From contig CM062297.1 in the NCBI GenBank assembly GCA_031216915.1, forward strand, positions 178,054,356 through 178,118,355: a DNA stretch of 64,000 nucleotides, given 5' to 3'. Below, piece by piece: positions 1-12,566 of this stretch. The notes beneath the pieces are model-generated. The model was not told the DNA's origin. It was given only the letters and a program-made list of their open reading frames with translations, and searched no databases. Every line of letters begins with the position of its first letter. Position 1 is the first letter of the stretch. A program made the position numbers and the translations under genes. The DNA is from Pictodentalium vernedei (lineage: Eukaryota > Mollusca > Scaphopoda > Dentaliida > Dentaliidae).

Positions 1-1440
1 GGGTGATGTTTCCGTGATGTCTTCAACAAGTGTGTCTCCGTCGTTGCAGTATTAGGGCTAGCAGCTAAGTGCTCATGGAAATACGACAATTGCCGAAGAG
101 GTCCCTAGTAGGATCGAAGATGTTGATCGTCCGCCCGGTGTAGCGACCATTCAACGAATGGCTCGGCAGCCGGGTTTGTGCGTTGCGCTCCAGGGAAGCA
201 GTTTGAGTGATGCGAGCACTATAAACCCAGCAACGACGGATCCGAGGATAGTACGGAGGAAGCCTGTCAGTCCGGTAGCTAGCTCGCCCAGTTCTATCCG
301 GACCGCAAGCGAAAGAGGCCCCCTCTCTCTTACATCAACATGTTGTTGTATGTTCGTTCGTTAGTTGGAGCATACGTCCACCCCTCCTGCTCAGGACGCT
401 CCGTCGCATAGACAGTCTGACGCGGCTGTTCTATTGGCTTCCTCATCCTCACGTCAGCACACACGACCACACCTTGGCTATGTGTCCACAGATTTTCAGG
501 GGACGTTCGCATATTATATAAATGCAGGAATGAACGTCCCTGGAGCTCCTGCTTCGCCGACCAGGGAATACACATAGACCAGGTCACTCCATCTGCTAGC
601 CAGGGACACGAGGCCTTTCCAGTTGGGACGTTCACATATTATATAAATGCAGGAATGAACGTCCCTGAAGCTTCCAGCGGCTAATTACGTAAGACCGCGG
701 CTCCACAGGCCTCATTGAGGAACATGAACAGGGTGATGTTACTGTGATGTCTTCGAAAAGTGTTAGCTAGCGGTAAAAGTGCTCATGCAGATACGTCAAT
801 TGCCTAAGAGGTCCCAAGTAGGATCTACGGCTTTGGCATCCGCTAGCTCACCCGGTGTAGCGACCATTCATGGAATGGCTCAGCAGCCGGGTTCGTCCAT
901 TGCGGTCCAGGAAGGAGATTTGGGTGATGCGAGCACTATAAAAATACAATGTGCACACCCAGGGACGACGGATACGAGGATGGTACGGAGGAAGCCTATT
1001 AGTCCGGTTCCTAGCTCATCCAGGTCCATCCGGGCTGTGAGCGAGAGAGGTCCCTCTCTCGTACAACAACATCTGGGCCCAGATGTGGTACAAAACGTTC
1101 CTCAGTCGGAGCATACGTCCACCGCTCAGGACGCTCCGTTATATAGACAGTCTGGAGAGACTGCTCTATGGGCTTCCTCATCCTCACGGCAGCACACACG
1201 ACCGCACCTTGGCTACGTGACCAGTGATATCCAGCCAACCTCGCCGACCAGGGATTCCACGGCGACCAAGTCACGCCATCCGGTAGCCAAGGATATGAGG
1301 CCTTCATACTCCGGACGTTCGCATAAAAGAAGTATGCAGGAGTCAACGTCCAAGGAGCTTCCAGCGGCTAAATCCTGTAAGACCGCAGCTCCACAGGCCT
1401 TCGTTACGGACATGCTACCGCAGATAGCTCAAATTATCTG
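1..1440 (+). repeat. Direct duplication inside DIRS fossil A
   Basis: The gag-like segment from position 1 recurs from about 730 (GGGTGATGTTTCCGTGATG against GGGTGATGTTACTGTGATG), so two diverged copies of about 0.7 kb lie head to tail. In the first copy a self-complementary motif that starts with GGACGTTC and ends with GAACGTCC is present twice (501-540 and 625-665). Copy C of the same family has this region once. Confidence 0.6.
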
Positions 1441-4400
1441 AGCATCCCAGCAACCGACAGAAACTCTGTTGGATCAGGAATTATCCAAGGAAGCTGGGTC
1501 GGTACGTTCCGCTGCAGGTTCAGGCACGGACGACCAAGAATTACAAGTGGTCCGACAGGATGGCGAAAGGGATACAGAGGAGTTGTAATTTTCCCTTTCG
1601 GAACAATATAATATAGAGTGCATCCGGCATTATCATCTGACGTTGTTCACTCCGGAACAAAATGCTGCGTTGCCGGATAAGAGACTGATAGCGCCACTGG
1701 ACACAGAATTCTTTAATCGGTTTAGGGACATCGTCCCTGAGTTTCCAACAGAGTCCAGAAATGTCTCATGGACATTTGAACTATTGAATGACGCTATATA
1801 TAACTTGCTACCAAAACGGGCATTTTTCATATCGCCAAATGCTGTACATCTGCCTTTCATCAATTCAAAGAATAAATTCGAAACGGCAGGACAGAGCATT
1901 CCGAGAGTTCCTCTGCATCTAGAAGACCAGGCCGAAGACCTAGTATTGTCTATACCGTCGTCTATGTCAGTTCCAACCACGATGTTGGAAACAACAATAT
2001 TGTCTAACAGGGCTGGCTTAGACGCATTATAGTACGCAGATCGCCTTACAAGAGCGCTGTCATTACGTCTCGAAGGAAAAGAATTCCAGGATGTACAGCC
2101 TCCTTAAGAGTTCTTTCAAGGGCCTTAGCATTCTCCACGTATAACTCCGCCCTTTTAGTGGCAAATCTGGAGTTGGTTAGACGTTGGTGAGACGTGACGC
2201 GGCCCTGGCTACATCCATACGCGTGGATAGTAAGGTGAAAAACTCTCTTAGAGTCGCTCCGGTCTCCGGAGAGCTTCTCTTTGACGGCAAGCTTTCCGCA
2301 ATCTATGATCAGATAACTAAGATAGCTTCAGACTCTCTGCTATTCAAATCTGCTTCCAAAAAAAAAGTCGGATTCAGCAGAGAAGAGTAGGACAGGCACT
2401 TCTGGGGCGAATACGTCCAAGGGAAGTTCCTATAGAGGTTCCTATGCGTCCTCTAGGTCTTACTCTAGAGACCGTCAGGGTGGCGACTCGGGTAGGGGCC
2501 GTAATACTGGCCGAGACAACCGGTCAGACGCCCCTAGGTCGACGGGGCGAGGTGTGGGTCCGTGGAGGACATGGTTTCTCCTTCCGCAAGGCTCGCAGGA
2601 CCAGGAGGTAATGGTATTAACCTCTATCGTGTTCCAGTGGGCGGAAGACTGTCGAGTTTCTCAACCAATTGGGAGTCGATTACGGATGACCCTTAGGTTC
2701 GAGGGGTGATTTCGGAAGGACTAAAACTGTCCTTCAAAGGAAAACCTCCGTTAACTCGAAGTCCAAGATGGACTCAGCTTCAGTCAAATCAGCAAAAAAG
2801 AGGCTCGCTTCCATCAGAAGTCCAGTCTCTTCTGGAGAAGATCGCGATAGCGATCGTAGAAAACCAGGAATCTCCAGGTTTCTACAACCATCTTTTTCTG
2901 GTTCCGAAACCAGATGGCTCGTTCCGTCCACTCATAAATCTGAGTTGGATAAACAAGCTGATCGTGGCTCCACAATTCTATATGGAGACCATCCGATCGG
3001 TCAGAGCGAGTATTCGGGTGAACGACTATGCTACATGCATAGATCTCAAGGATGCGTACTTTCACGTCATGGTACATCCGGCATTCAGAAAGTATCTTCG
3101 CTTTGCCATCATAGGAGTCGTGTATCAGCTCTGAGCAATGTGCTTCAGTCTGAATCTAGTGCCCTGGGCTTTCACTCGAATAATGAACTCGGTAATGACT
3201 CATTTCCGAGCTCATTCGTCTGCGGTAACGTCGGCCTACCTGGCCGACATTCTTCAGAGGTACGGCAACGAGTTAACGCTTCAGAACGATGTGCAGAATC
3301 TGCTTCTATTGCTCTGACGTCTCAGTTTCATAAGTAAACGAGGAGAGGTCGGATCTGGTGTCGTTCAAGTCATTCACCCACCTGGGGATGAGCTTCGAGA
3401 CGCACAACAATCTCGTTCGTCTGCTGTTAACCAGAGCTAAATTAATCAGTTGTTACGCTCGCTATTGTCTTCACTCAGACAAAGTTACAGCGAGAGAATT
3501 CATGAGACTGATAGGTTTGTGTGGAGCTGCTGCGGATTTTATTCCGATGGGGCGGCTACGCACTCGTCCTCTCCAAATTTTTTTTTTGACCCAGAATTGG
3601 AGGGTGTAGATTCATTCCCTCGATACGGACATCCTCTTGTCAAATCAAGTGAAACAAGAGATTCAGACTTGGGCAGATATTCAGTGGTTAACTCAGGGAG
3701 TTCCACTGCAATTGCCGGATCCGAGTTTTACAAGTTTGACGGATGCCAGTCAAACAGGTTGGGGCGCAACATTGAGCCCAACGGATTTGAAGCGCCAGGG
3801 TCTTTGGGATCCGCAGTTCCTAATCAAGCACATAAACATCAAGGAAATGATGTCAATTTGGCTTGCGTTATGTCATTGGATGAACGTTATTCAGAATGCT
3901 CACGTGCAAATTCTGTCCGACAATACGACGGTAATGGGGTATATTCGGAACCAGGGAGGCACTCATTCCATTCTGTTATTCAAGTTAACGGAATGAATCC
4001 TTCTGTTTGTACTAGAACATCAAGTTCCCCTATCGGTCCATCATATTCCGGGTCGTCTGAATGTATTAGCGGACTCCATTTCACGGAGGGGTCGCTTGTT
4101 GCCGTCAGAATGGACTCTCAACAAACGAGTATTCAATCAGATTTGCTACCAATGAGAGCGGCCAATGATGGACTTATTTGCGACTCATCTCAACAATCAG
4201 TTGCAGAGGTATGTTTCACCATGTCCGAATCCTCGAGCGTTTGCTGTAGATGCTCTATCGATCTCGTGAGATGGAATGATAGGATATGCGTATCCTCCAG
4301 CACCGTTGATTCAGCAGATATTGCTCAAGTTAAAACAATCTCAATGCAAAATTCTGTTGGTAGCACCTCTTTCTCCACAAAGACCGTGGATTAATCTACT

Positions 4401-5328
4401 CAGGTGTCTGTTGTGGGACATGCCATGGAAGCTTCCTTCACATTTCGGTCCATTCTGTTGCTAGATGGATTCAATTAACTATCTGTACTGCTTATGATAA
4501 ATTATCTTCAAGTCAGCAGTCTGTGCTTAAGATTTCAGCTCATGAAGTAAGAGTTCTATCTACATCTTGGCCTTACGCTAATAGTGTTGCTATTACAGAT
4601 CTAACGAGGGCTGCATATTGGTCTCAGCCTTCCACTTTCACGAATTTTTATCTTAGAAATACTGAGTCCATTTCTGGAGATCTGCATTGTTTAGGTCCGT
4701 TATCTGTTGCTCAGAATGTCATCCACTAAACAGTTGCAACTATAGTTATGTAGGCTTTCTGTTCCCGCAGTGACTCTGTCCTGCTGCCCTCTTCGCTCTG
4801 GAGTATTTGATCCAGGGCAAGGGGAAGGGTGGGGGTGGGGGGAGGGTGTTCCCTTAGGTCACCTGCTTTATAGTGAAAAGCAAGGGAATACCTCGCCTGG
4901 AATCAGTAATTCCGAGGCGGGTACCGAGATGATTTTAAAGTGTAAAGCTAATGTTTACTCATCCATGTAATATTTTTAAAGTGTAGCTCGGTGTGAAGCA
5001 TTTATATATGTCGCATGTCATACGGGCGTTAATATCCAATCCTCTGACACTTTTAATGAGTATAAAGAGTCTCATTTCTCTGGACTTCCTTTATTTATTG
5101 GCTTTCCTTTAAAAATAATTAGCATAACTGGTTATACTGGAGGTTAATAGAGACCATTGATTTTATTGTGCTCAATTACAGAATGGTGTTGTGTCTTTCT
5201 CTTTTTGATGCAAATAAGAAAGATACATGTAAAGCCTATTTCTCCTTTCTCCTCGAGGGGATATTTCTGTTATATGTAGTTGAGCCTATTGGATTTTCCT
5301 TATGTCCTAGGCCCTCCAACCTTTTACT

Positions 5329-5722
5329 ATTCAGCTAAGTCTGGGTCATTGGTACAGTATAAAAATGTTAAAAAATTTATAGTAATTTATATATTTTTTA
5401 TACTTACCAATGACCCAGATGGGGATGGCCCTCCCATGAGTTCGGAACTCATACCTCCCCGCTGAGTACATAACGCTTACCAGGCACTGGTTGTAAGAAT
5501 GATAATTGCGCCAATTTCGAGACCTCCTTGACACTGCACATGCTCAGTGGAGTAAAAGTATGGAGGACCATACAGAACATGTAATTTTCGGTTTTTGATG
5601 CAAATTTGGGGGATTGGGGGCTAAAATTTGTATTTGGCCCTAAATATTTAAGAGTTAGCAGCAGCTAAGTCTGGGTCATTGGTAAGTTTAAAAAATATTT
5701 AAATTACTATAAATTTTTTAAC
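5329..5722 (+). repeat. DIRS-A internal complementary region and right terminal repeat
   Basis: At 5,331-5,425 AGTCTGGGTCATTGGTAC runs through an AT-rich centre into TACTTACCAATGACCCAGA, so the block is self-complementary. The word AGTCTGGGTCATTGGTAA returns at about 5,667 and leads to the right end near AAATTTTTTAAC. This is the DIRS1-type layout, in which an internal region is complementary to the joined ends of the element. Confidence 0.7.
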
Positions 5723-5729
5723 TTTTTTA

Positions 5730-6060
5730 ATTTCTAATTTCTATTTCCAGAACCGGCAGGCCAACTTCAACCAAATTTGGTATGTAGTTTAAGTGGGTCC
5801 TAAGTAATTGATTGATGCCTAAAAAAAATGTTTTCACAGCCCTGGGACTACCCCCAGGGGCTAAAAACAGAAAAAAATTTGAAAGCCCATATATCCCAAA
5901 CCAGAAGGAACAGAGAACTGGTATTTGGTATGAAACATCCTTAGGACCAGAAGAAGGGATTTTTAACAAATTTGTTAAAAAAAAAAAGCCACCAGTTCAA
6001 TCAGGGTGCCTGGTAGAGGGTATTGAAAAAATGATGAGTCAGCATTTTTGTAGTAGTTTT
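5730..6060 (+). mobile_element. F1 Helentron-like element, body fragment
   Basis: The words TTCTATTTCCAGAACCGGC, CCCAGGGGCTAAAAACAG and ATGCTGAGTCAGCAT-like text (here ATGATGAGTCAGCATTTTTG) match the non-tandem body of F1 elements elsewhere in the window. DIRS A borders it on the left. No 5' or 3' F1 terminus is visible here, so it is a fragment. Confidence 0.6.
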
Positions 6061-6169
6061 ATCCTGGAGAAATTTTTCATTCACAGAAGATTTTGATTGA
6101 CATATTGACTTAAATTAACAAAAATTCTGTTGTGAACAGTTTATCTTATTATTCCAATCTGTTCCAATT

Positions 6170-6640
6170 TGTCAATTCTGTGGGACTTTTGTTTGTTTTA
6201 GAAAGATTTTTATTTGTGTTGAATGAACCATTTCAATGCTGGAAAACATCTGATACCTGTATGCATGTCTTTAATTTAACCCTCTCAAGACTGCAGTGTG
6301 GGTTCCAAAGATTTTTATTGATGCCATGAACAAACAAAAAACCCTTTCAGTAGTGTAGATGTATTTTTTTCTGGTTCCTCGGAAAAAAATTGATCTGATT
6401 CCTGTCTGAATATCTTTAATTTAACCCTATCATAACTTCAGTGTATTTTTTTCCAAAAATTTTTTTCTCTCATGATGGACTCCCCTCTACTGTGCAAATA
6501 TAAGTTATTTCATGTTGAATGAACCCTTTCTATGCTGGAAAACATTTATCTGATTCCTGTGTGTGTCTTCAATTTAACCCTCTCAAGACTGCAGGTCTGT
6601 AGCAGGGAGTTCCAAAGATTTTTTATTGATACCATGAACA
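6170..6640 (+). repeat. Degenerate tandem repeat, about 148 bp x 3
   Basis: TTTAACCCTCTCAAGACTGC occurs at about 6,277 and 6,573, with a decayed form at about 6,419. Each is preceded by GGAAAA-CATCTGATTCCTGT-like text. The spacing is 142-154 bp. No coding potential was recognised. It lies between the F1 fragment and the next F1 element. Confidence 0.55.
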
Positions 6641-6650
6641 AACAATTTTT

Positions 6651-8372
6651 AGCTCATCTTGACAAAGTCAAGCTGAGCTAATCTCATCGCTCTCCATCTG
6701 TTTTTCATTGTCTGTCCGTCAGCGCCATGTTTTGGTCTTCTCCAAATCCACTGGTCCAATTCAAGTGAAAGTTTTTGAGAGTGATGGTCCCGAAGGGGCA
6801 TTGCATTTTTGTTCAACTCAACATCCCCAGCCCCATAGGGAAGGAGTGGGGGAAAATGCTCCAAAAATATTTTTTAAAATCTTCATCTCATGAACCAGTG
6901 TGTACAATGACTTGATATTTGCTATGGAGCTTCCTTTTGAGGTGTATAATCAAGTTTGTTCAAACGAAGTTCAAACGAAGTTCGTGAAGCAATATTTGGC
7001 TTTGTAATGGGAGGGCTAAGATTTTTGGCCCTGCCCAAAATTTCTATTTTCTGAACCGATGGTCTGGTATGAATCAAATTTCGTATGTGGTATCATTTTT
7101 GTTCAACTCAACATGCCCAGCCCCTTAGGGAAGGAGTGGGGGAAAATGCTCCAAAAATATTTTTTAAAATCTTCTTCTCATGAACCAGTGTGTACAATGA
7201 CTTGATATTTGCTATGGAGCTTCCTTTTGAGGTGTAAAATCAAGTTTGTTCAAACGAAGTTCGTGAAGCAATATTTGGCTTTGTAATGGGAGGGGTAAGA
7301 TTTTTGGCCCTGCCCAAAATTTCTATTTTCTGAACCGATGGTCTGGTATGAATTTCGTATGTGGTATTATTGGGTGATAAGTACTTGACCCATGCTAAAA
7401 AAAAAATTCCTGCATCCCCCGGGAACCCTGGGAGCAAAAAATAGAAATTTAAAAAAATCTTCTTCAGATCCTCCAGTCAGAATGCTTTCATATTTGGTAT
7501 GCCACATTTCTAGGGGGTCAGATTCTTCAAGTTTGTTCAAATCATATCCCTAGGTATATATTTGGGCTCGCTATGGTAGCCCAAATTTTTACTTAGTGCA
7601 ATATGAGGAAATTTTTTTAAAAATCTTTAGATCCACCAGTCGGCATGCTTTCATATTTGGTATACAACATCTCTAGGGGATCAGATTCCAGTTTGTTCAA
7701 TTCGAGTGCCTTGGTTAATATTTGGGCTCCATATGGGGACCTGAAATTTAACTTAGTACAATATGAGGGAACTTCTTCAAAAATCTTCTTCTTCAGATCC
7801 ACTAGTCAGAATGCTTTCATATTTGGTATACAACATCTCTAGGGGGGTCAGATTCAAGTTTGTTCAAATCGGATCCATAGGTTAATTTTGGGCTAGCTAT
7901 GGTAGCCCAAATTTTAACTTGGTGCAATATGAAGAAATTTCTTTAAAATTTCTCTTCTTGAGATCCAACAGTCAGAATGCTTACATATTTGGTGCACAAC
8001 ATCTCTAGCGAAGTCAGATTCAACTGTGTTCAAATCGAGAGCTTGGGTAAATTTTTGGCTCCCTATGGGAGCCGGAATTGGCCATTTTGCTGAAGAATTA
8101 AAATTTTTATATTCCGTACCCTCTAGAGGTTTGTAACTAATATTAATCCACATAGGTTGTATCAAGGGACTTCATAGGGGAGCTCTACATTTTACTTTAT
8201 GATCAACTGAAGAAAAGGCGTGATGCCCGGTTTATTTTTGTCACTCCTGAGGGACTCAAGGATTGACAGTGTAGCCTATGGAAATGGCTTGCGTAATGTA
8301 CTCCTTCTTCAACTCTGTTTATATTGTGTTTTGTTCAAGATGAGCGCTTCAGGCCCCGTGGGGCCTCTTGTT
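6651..8372 (+). mobile_element. F1 Helentron-like element (copy b), both ends present
   Basis: The 5' end AGCTCATCTTGACAAAGTCA folds as a hairpin with AGCTGAGCT. The 3' end carries the inverted word TCAAGATGAGC, then the hairpin AGGCCCCGTGGGGCCT and CTTGTT. A CGTC-rich stretch follows the 5' hairpin. The body includes a direct duplication of about 290 bp (6,804 and 7,094, CATTTTTGTTCAACTCAACA). The core is tandem units of about 160-170 bp that carry TTCATATTTGGTATACAACA. It has no coding region and is a non-autonomous element. Confidence 0.75.
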
Positions 8373-8413
8373 CTTTATTATCTATGGTCAACATAATGGT
8401 AAACGAATTCTTG

Positions 8414-8784
8414 TGGGAGCGCAGTGGCTCAGGTGGTAGAGGTGCAGGCTGCAAGCCGAGAGGTCCTCGGTTCGAATCCCACCTGCGGCAACCGCGTTAT
8501 GTCCTTGGGCAAGACACTTCATCTCCATTGCCCGCATGGAGGCACGATGACGCCGTGTACTAAGGCGTACTGCACGTCGATGGTACGCATGTCTTCAACC
8601 AATCTAACCCTGCCTGTGCTGCAGTGCGGAGTTACGATGTTGGGGAGCTGGCAGCTGCTCGTCGTTGCTCGGTGGTTCTCTCCGGGTACTCCGGCTTCCT
8701 CCACCCGTAAAACTGTCACGGTCATGATTAGCCATTGTGCATAAATATGTGACCTTAAGCATCAATAAATAAATAAATATAAAT
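8414..8784 (+). mobile_element. tRNA-derived SINE
   Basis: The head shows pol III A box TGGCTCAGGTGG and B box GGTTCGAATCC at the normal spacing. A body with CCTTGGGCAAGACACTT follows, a core seen in several animal SINE families. The tail is GTGACCTTAAGCATCAATAA with AATAAATAAATA. Imperfect 12-bp target duplications flank it (AACGAATTCTTG and AACGATTTTTTG). It is about 371 bp. Parallel copies with other heads lie at 14.8 and 36.3 kb. It is not a working tRNA gene. Confidence 0.85.
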
Positions 8785-10003
8785 AACGATTTTTTGTTCT
8801 TTTTATTCTGCAATTCTCGACTTGGATACCTCATTCATATCATAGATCTTGACCAGATTTCTGTGATTCATCTGTCATCCTATTTTCCACCACAGCTTGG
8901 GTTAAATCTGAAAAATATAATTGCCCAAAAAGGTTAACGTAAATAAATACACCCCAAACTTATCTACACGCTAATTCAGCAGATCTCTACCTGCCACATC
9001 TACCCGTCAGATCTGCCAGCTTTTTCTACCCGCCTAAAAACGTTTTGCTGTAACAATCAGGCAGTTCTACCTGCCACCTCTACCCGGCAATTCTACCCGC
9101 CAGGCTTTGTATATAAATAGGAGAGAGCTACCACACAAGACAAAAGTCTCCGACGAAGCTCAAATTGAGTAAAACCGGTTAGACAGCTAACTAATCGTTA
9201 TAAATTGTCACATATATACGGGATATCCAGCTTTGGAGTCCTCTCGCACTTTCGAGTGACTTTTGCACTAAATATAGTTCATCATAAAGCAGGGTCATAA
9301 GCGTCCCTTGGACACAATTGGTGGCTGCTATATTAGTGCTATGGTTAAAGGAAATAAGATACTATTCTTATTAATTCAGTATCAACAAAGATAAATAACT
9401 AGAAACTCATACTTGGCAGTGGGGCTCGGGGGTGGGGGGGGGGGGTGCATAGCCACCCTTGACATTGCACTTATTTTGGAATCAGTCAGCTGAAGTATTT
9501 TACTTTGTCAAAAAAGTGAATCTGTAGTTATGGCCTTGAAGCAGTCTCACCCTTGAATGGTTAGTTCACCTACAAATGTGACTGAATTTTTGATTATACT
9601 GCCAATAGTGTTGAACTCGGTTAGAAGAATACAATATGGCCACCAACCAGTAATTACAGGAATAATCATCAAAAATTTAATTAATGAAGCATCAGGTATA
9701 AGCCGGTGCTTTATTTATGAAAACTTTTGCTGATGATGATTTTTATTACCTAGTAAATGCATGCAGGAACATCACTCCCCATGCATGGATTATGACCAGT
9801 CCATGACGGCTTTATTGTAAGTGGGGTACCATTAATCGGAATTGGCAATCTAAATCAGCTTACATTGCTTTTTCTAATTGTTAAAAAAAATGTGACTATA
9901 AATAATAAAAAAATCCCCCCCCCCAGCCCAATTTTAAAAAAATGCATACTTTCAATCAACACATAATGTTAATGTTGACAGTAAACAGTTGCTTTTTCTT
10001 CAG
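8785..10003. other. Intergenic or intronic DNA upstream of exon 1
   Basis: No coding region was recognised. It holds the CTACCYGCC cluster and TATA-like site listed separately, a G run at about 9,430-9,447 and an A/C run at about 9,905-9,925. The last 20 bases are a pyrimidine-rich splice acceptor tract (GCTTTTTCTTCAG). Confidence 0.5.
8986..9150 (+). promoter_or_regulatory. CTACCYGCC cluster followed by a TATA-like box
   Basis: Six degenerate copies of CTACCYGYC lie between about 8,990 and 9,100. Directly after them comes TATATAAATAG at about 9,110. This could be a promoter, either of the host gene or of an old transposable element (solo terminal repeat). About 230 bp downstream is ACACAATTGGTGGC, which resembles sequence after retroelement terminal repeats. 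No paired repeat is present, so the nature is undecided. Confidence 0.25.
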
Positions 10004-10177
10004 CTGCTACTAAAAAAGAAGAGGCTTCCAAAAAAGATCGGTCTCCTGCTAGAAAAGAGGCACCTTCTGCAAAGAAAGAATCTTCTGCTGAAAAGAAACA
10101 ATCGACTGCAAAGAAAGAACCTACAAAAGAACCTGCTAAAAAGTCTGAAACTAAAACATCTCAACCACCCAAAGAAG
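10004..10177 (+). CDS. Host gene exon: lysine-rich low-complexity segment
   Basis: The exon is bounded by the acceptor TTTTTCTTCAG and the donor GTAGCA. It begins with the last two bases of a codon and ends with the first base of the next. It encodes about 57 residues rich in Lys, Ala, Glu, Ser and Pro, with repeated AKKE/KKES blocks (for example SPARKEAPSAKKESSAEKK). Such tails occur in nucleolin, histone H1-like and other nuclear RNA- or DNA-binding proteins. The end phase (1) fits the exon at 29,758, where AKKQELSKKDD continues the same composition. Upstream exons lie outside what I can recognise, so the start codon is unknown. The assignment rests on splice sites, phase and composition. 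A transcript would settle it. Confidence 0.7.
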
Positions 10178-10387
10178 GTAGCATTTTACAGTTGTATCTT
10201 TTCCTTGAGTTTGATCTTGATATAAGAATTAACAACCTGAGAAATGAAATATTCTTCTAGACAGGGTTTGCATGCCCATACTGGAAACTTGTAGAGCTGT
10301 AGGTTAACCGAAACCGAACTGAGGTTTTTAGTTTTTTTTTTAAAACTGAAACCTTCGACATCCCGTAATCTAAGGTTTTTCATTTTT

Positions 10388-12437
10388 AGCTCACCTGACT
10401 GAAAGTCAGGGTGAGCTTTTCTGATCACTTTTCGTCCGTCGTCCGGCGTCCGTTGTCCGTCGTCCGGCGTGAAGGTGGTGTTTGGGTCTTTTTCTTCCAA
10501 ACCACTGGCCGCATGTTAATGAAATTTCATGTGAGTAGGGGTTATATAGCGGCATTTTGATTTTTGGGCAAATTAGGTTTCGGCTCATATTGAGCAGAGG
10601 GGTGGGGCAAAAATGCTCCAATTCTTAAAAAATCTTCTTCTCAAGAACCAGCAATAGCAGAGACTTGATATTTGGTATGCAGCTTCCTTTTGAGGTGTAG
10701 ACTCAAGTTTGTTCAAGAGAAGTTTGTAGGTCTATACTTGGCGATGTTATGGGAGGAGCAAAAATTTTGGCCCCACCCCAAATTTCTATTTTTTAAACCG
10801 AGAGGCCAATTTGAACCAAATTTTATGTGAGGGCTTATTGGGTCATAAGTACCTAATTTATGCAGAAATTTTTTTTCCTGTAGCCCCGTGGGAACCACAG
10901 GAGCTAAAAATAGAAAAAAATTAAAACGCCTATATCTCAAAAACTGCACGGCACTGAGAATTTTTATTTGGTGTGCAGCTTCCTTGGGACCAACAGAAAG
11001 GATTGGTAAAAAAAAATTGCCATCGGTTTTATCATAGGGTACAGTTTCGGGACTTTGAAAAAGTGCTGAGTCAGCACTTTTTAACACTGTAGGCAATGGG
11101 AAAAACATTAAAAAATCTTCTTCTCCAGATCCAGCAGGCAGAATCTTTTGATATTTGGTATGCAACATTGTAGGGTGGATCTGATTCAAGTTTGTTCAAA
11201 TCGGCCCCCTGGGTTCATATTTGGGCTCAGTATAGGAGCCCGATTTCGAACTTAGTGCATTTCAGGCAAATTTCTTAAAAAATCTTCTTCTCCAGATCCA
11301 GCAGGCAGAATCTTTTGATATTTGGTATGCAACATTGTGGGGTGGATCTGATTCAAGTTTGCTCAAATCGGCTCCCTGGATTCATATTTGGGCTCACTAT
11401 AAAAGCCCGAATTCGATCTTAGTGCATTTCAGGCAAATTTCTTAAAAAATCTTCTTCAGATCGAGCAGGCAGAATCTTTTGATATTTGGCATGCAACATT
11501 GTGGGGTGGATCTGATTCAAGTTTGTTCAAATCGGCCACCTGGGTTTATATTTGGGCTCAGTATAGAAGCTCGAATTCGAACTTAGTGCATTTCAGGCAA
11601 ATTTCTTAAAAAATCTTCTTCTCCAGATCCAGCAGGCAGAATCTTTGGATATTTGGTATGCAACATTGTGGGGTGGATCTGATTCAAGTTTGTTCAAATC
11701 GGCCCCCTGGATTCATATTTGGGCTCACTATAGAAGCCCAAATTCGAACTTAGTGCATTTCAGGCAAATTTCTTTAAAAATCTTCTTCTCCAGATCCAGC
11801 AGGCAGAATCTTTTGTTATTTGTTATGCAACATTGTGGGGTGGATCTGATTCAAGTTTGTTCAAATTGGCCCCCTGGATTCATATTTGGGCTCACTATAG
11901 AAGCCCGAATTCGAAGTTAATGCATTTCAGGCAAATTTCTTTGAAAATCTTCTTTTCAAGATCCAGCAGGCAGAATCTTTTGATATTTGGTATGCACCAT
12001 GCTTAGGGGGTGAGATTCAAGTTTGTTCAAGCCAAGTCCCTTGGTCCATATCTGGGCTCACTGTGGGAGCTTGAATTGTAACTTAGTTCAAAATGAGGAA
12101 TTTTCTTTAAAAATCTTCTCAAGATCCAGCAGGCAGAATCTTTTGATATTTGGTATGCACCATGCTTAGGGGGTGAGATTCAACTTTGTTCAAGCCAAGT
12201 CCCTAGGTCCATATTTGGACTCACTGTGGGAGCCCGAATTATAACTTAGTTCAATATGAGGAATCTTCTTTAAAAATCTTCTATTTTTTTTTTAGATCCA
12301 CTGGTCAGAATCTTTGGATATTTGGTATAAGCTTTTCTTAGGAGGATCAGATGCAACTTGTTGAAATCAATTCTCTGGGTTGATATTTAGGCTACCATGT
12401 CAGGTGAGCGCCCTCAGGCCCCTTGGGGCCTCTTGTT
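10388..12437 (+). mobile_element. F1 Helentron-like element (copy c), complete ends
   Basis: The 5' end AGCTCACCTGACTGAAAGTC folds back to GGTGAGCT. CGTCCGTCGTCCGGCGTCCG follows. The 3' end has TCAGGTGAGCGCC, the hairpin AGGCCCCTTGGGGCCT and CTTGTT. The core holds at least seven tandem units marked by TTGATATTTGGTATGCAAC. Their starts at about 11,151, 11,318, 11,482, 11,649 and 11,816 give spacings of 167, 164, 167 and 167 bp. It encodes no protein. Confidence 0.8.
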
Positions 12438-12461
12438 TCTTAAATACTCTCTTGCTGCAGA

Positions 12462-12566
12462 AATTCACAGAATGTAGCTATCTCAGAGTAGTGAGAGTAC
12501 CCAGACACTGCCGATGGCAGTGTCTGGGTACTTTCACTACTCTGGGAAGGCTACATTCTGTGAATT
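12462..12566. repeat. Long near-perfect palindrome, arms about 50 bp
   Basis: AATTCACAGAATGTAGC pairs with GCTACATTCTGTGAATT. The arms continue through AGAGTAGTGA and GTACCCAGACACTGCC to a GATG loop, with about five mismatches in all. It sits in the right arm of hAT element 2. It may be the hAT core, a small fold-back transposon, or an RNA hairpin. Confidence 0.75.

Larger units (their letters stand above)
1..5722 (+). mobile_element. DIRS retrotransposon fossil A (left end outside window)
   Basis: A degraded DIRS-order (tyrosine-recombinase) retroelement. Parts in order: gag-like region to about 2.4 kb, reverse transcriptase at about 2.75-3.45 kb (similar to the VPKPDGSFRP and IDLKDAYFHV motifs), RNase H at about 3.65-4.2 kb (DNTTV, YIRNQGG), the C-terminal part of the recombinase at about 4.45-4.73 kb, then an untranslated tail and terminal repeats (5,329-5,722). 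It is the same family as copy C at 49-58 kb, with the same tail words such as AAAGCAAGGGAATACCTC. It is clearly broken, with many lesions, so it is older than C. The window starts inside it. Confidence 0.85.

Noticed and set aside
8414-8492. A tRNA gene
   Set aside because: A and B boxes are good, but the sequence runs on into the SINE body and has target duplications. No clear acceptor stem closes it.
9310-9345. A retroelement terminal repeat with primer-binding site
   Set aside because: ACACAATTGGTGGC is suggestive, but there is no second terminal repeat or internal coding region in the window.
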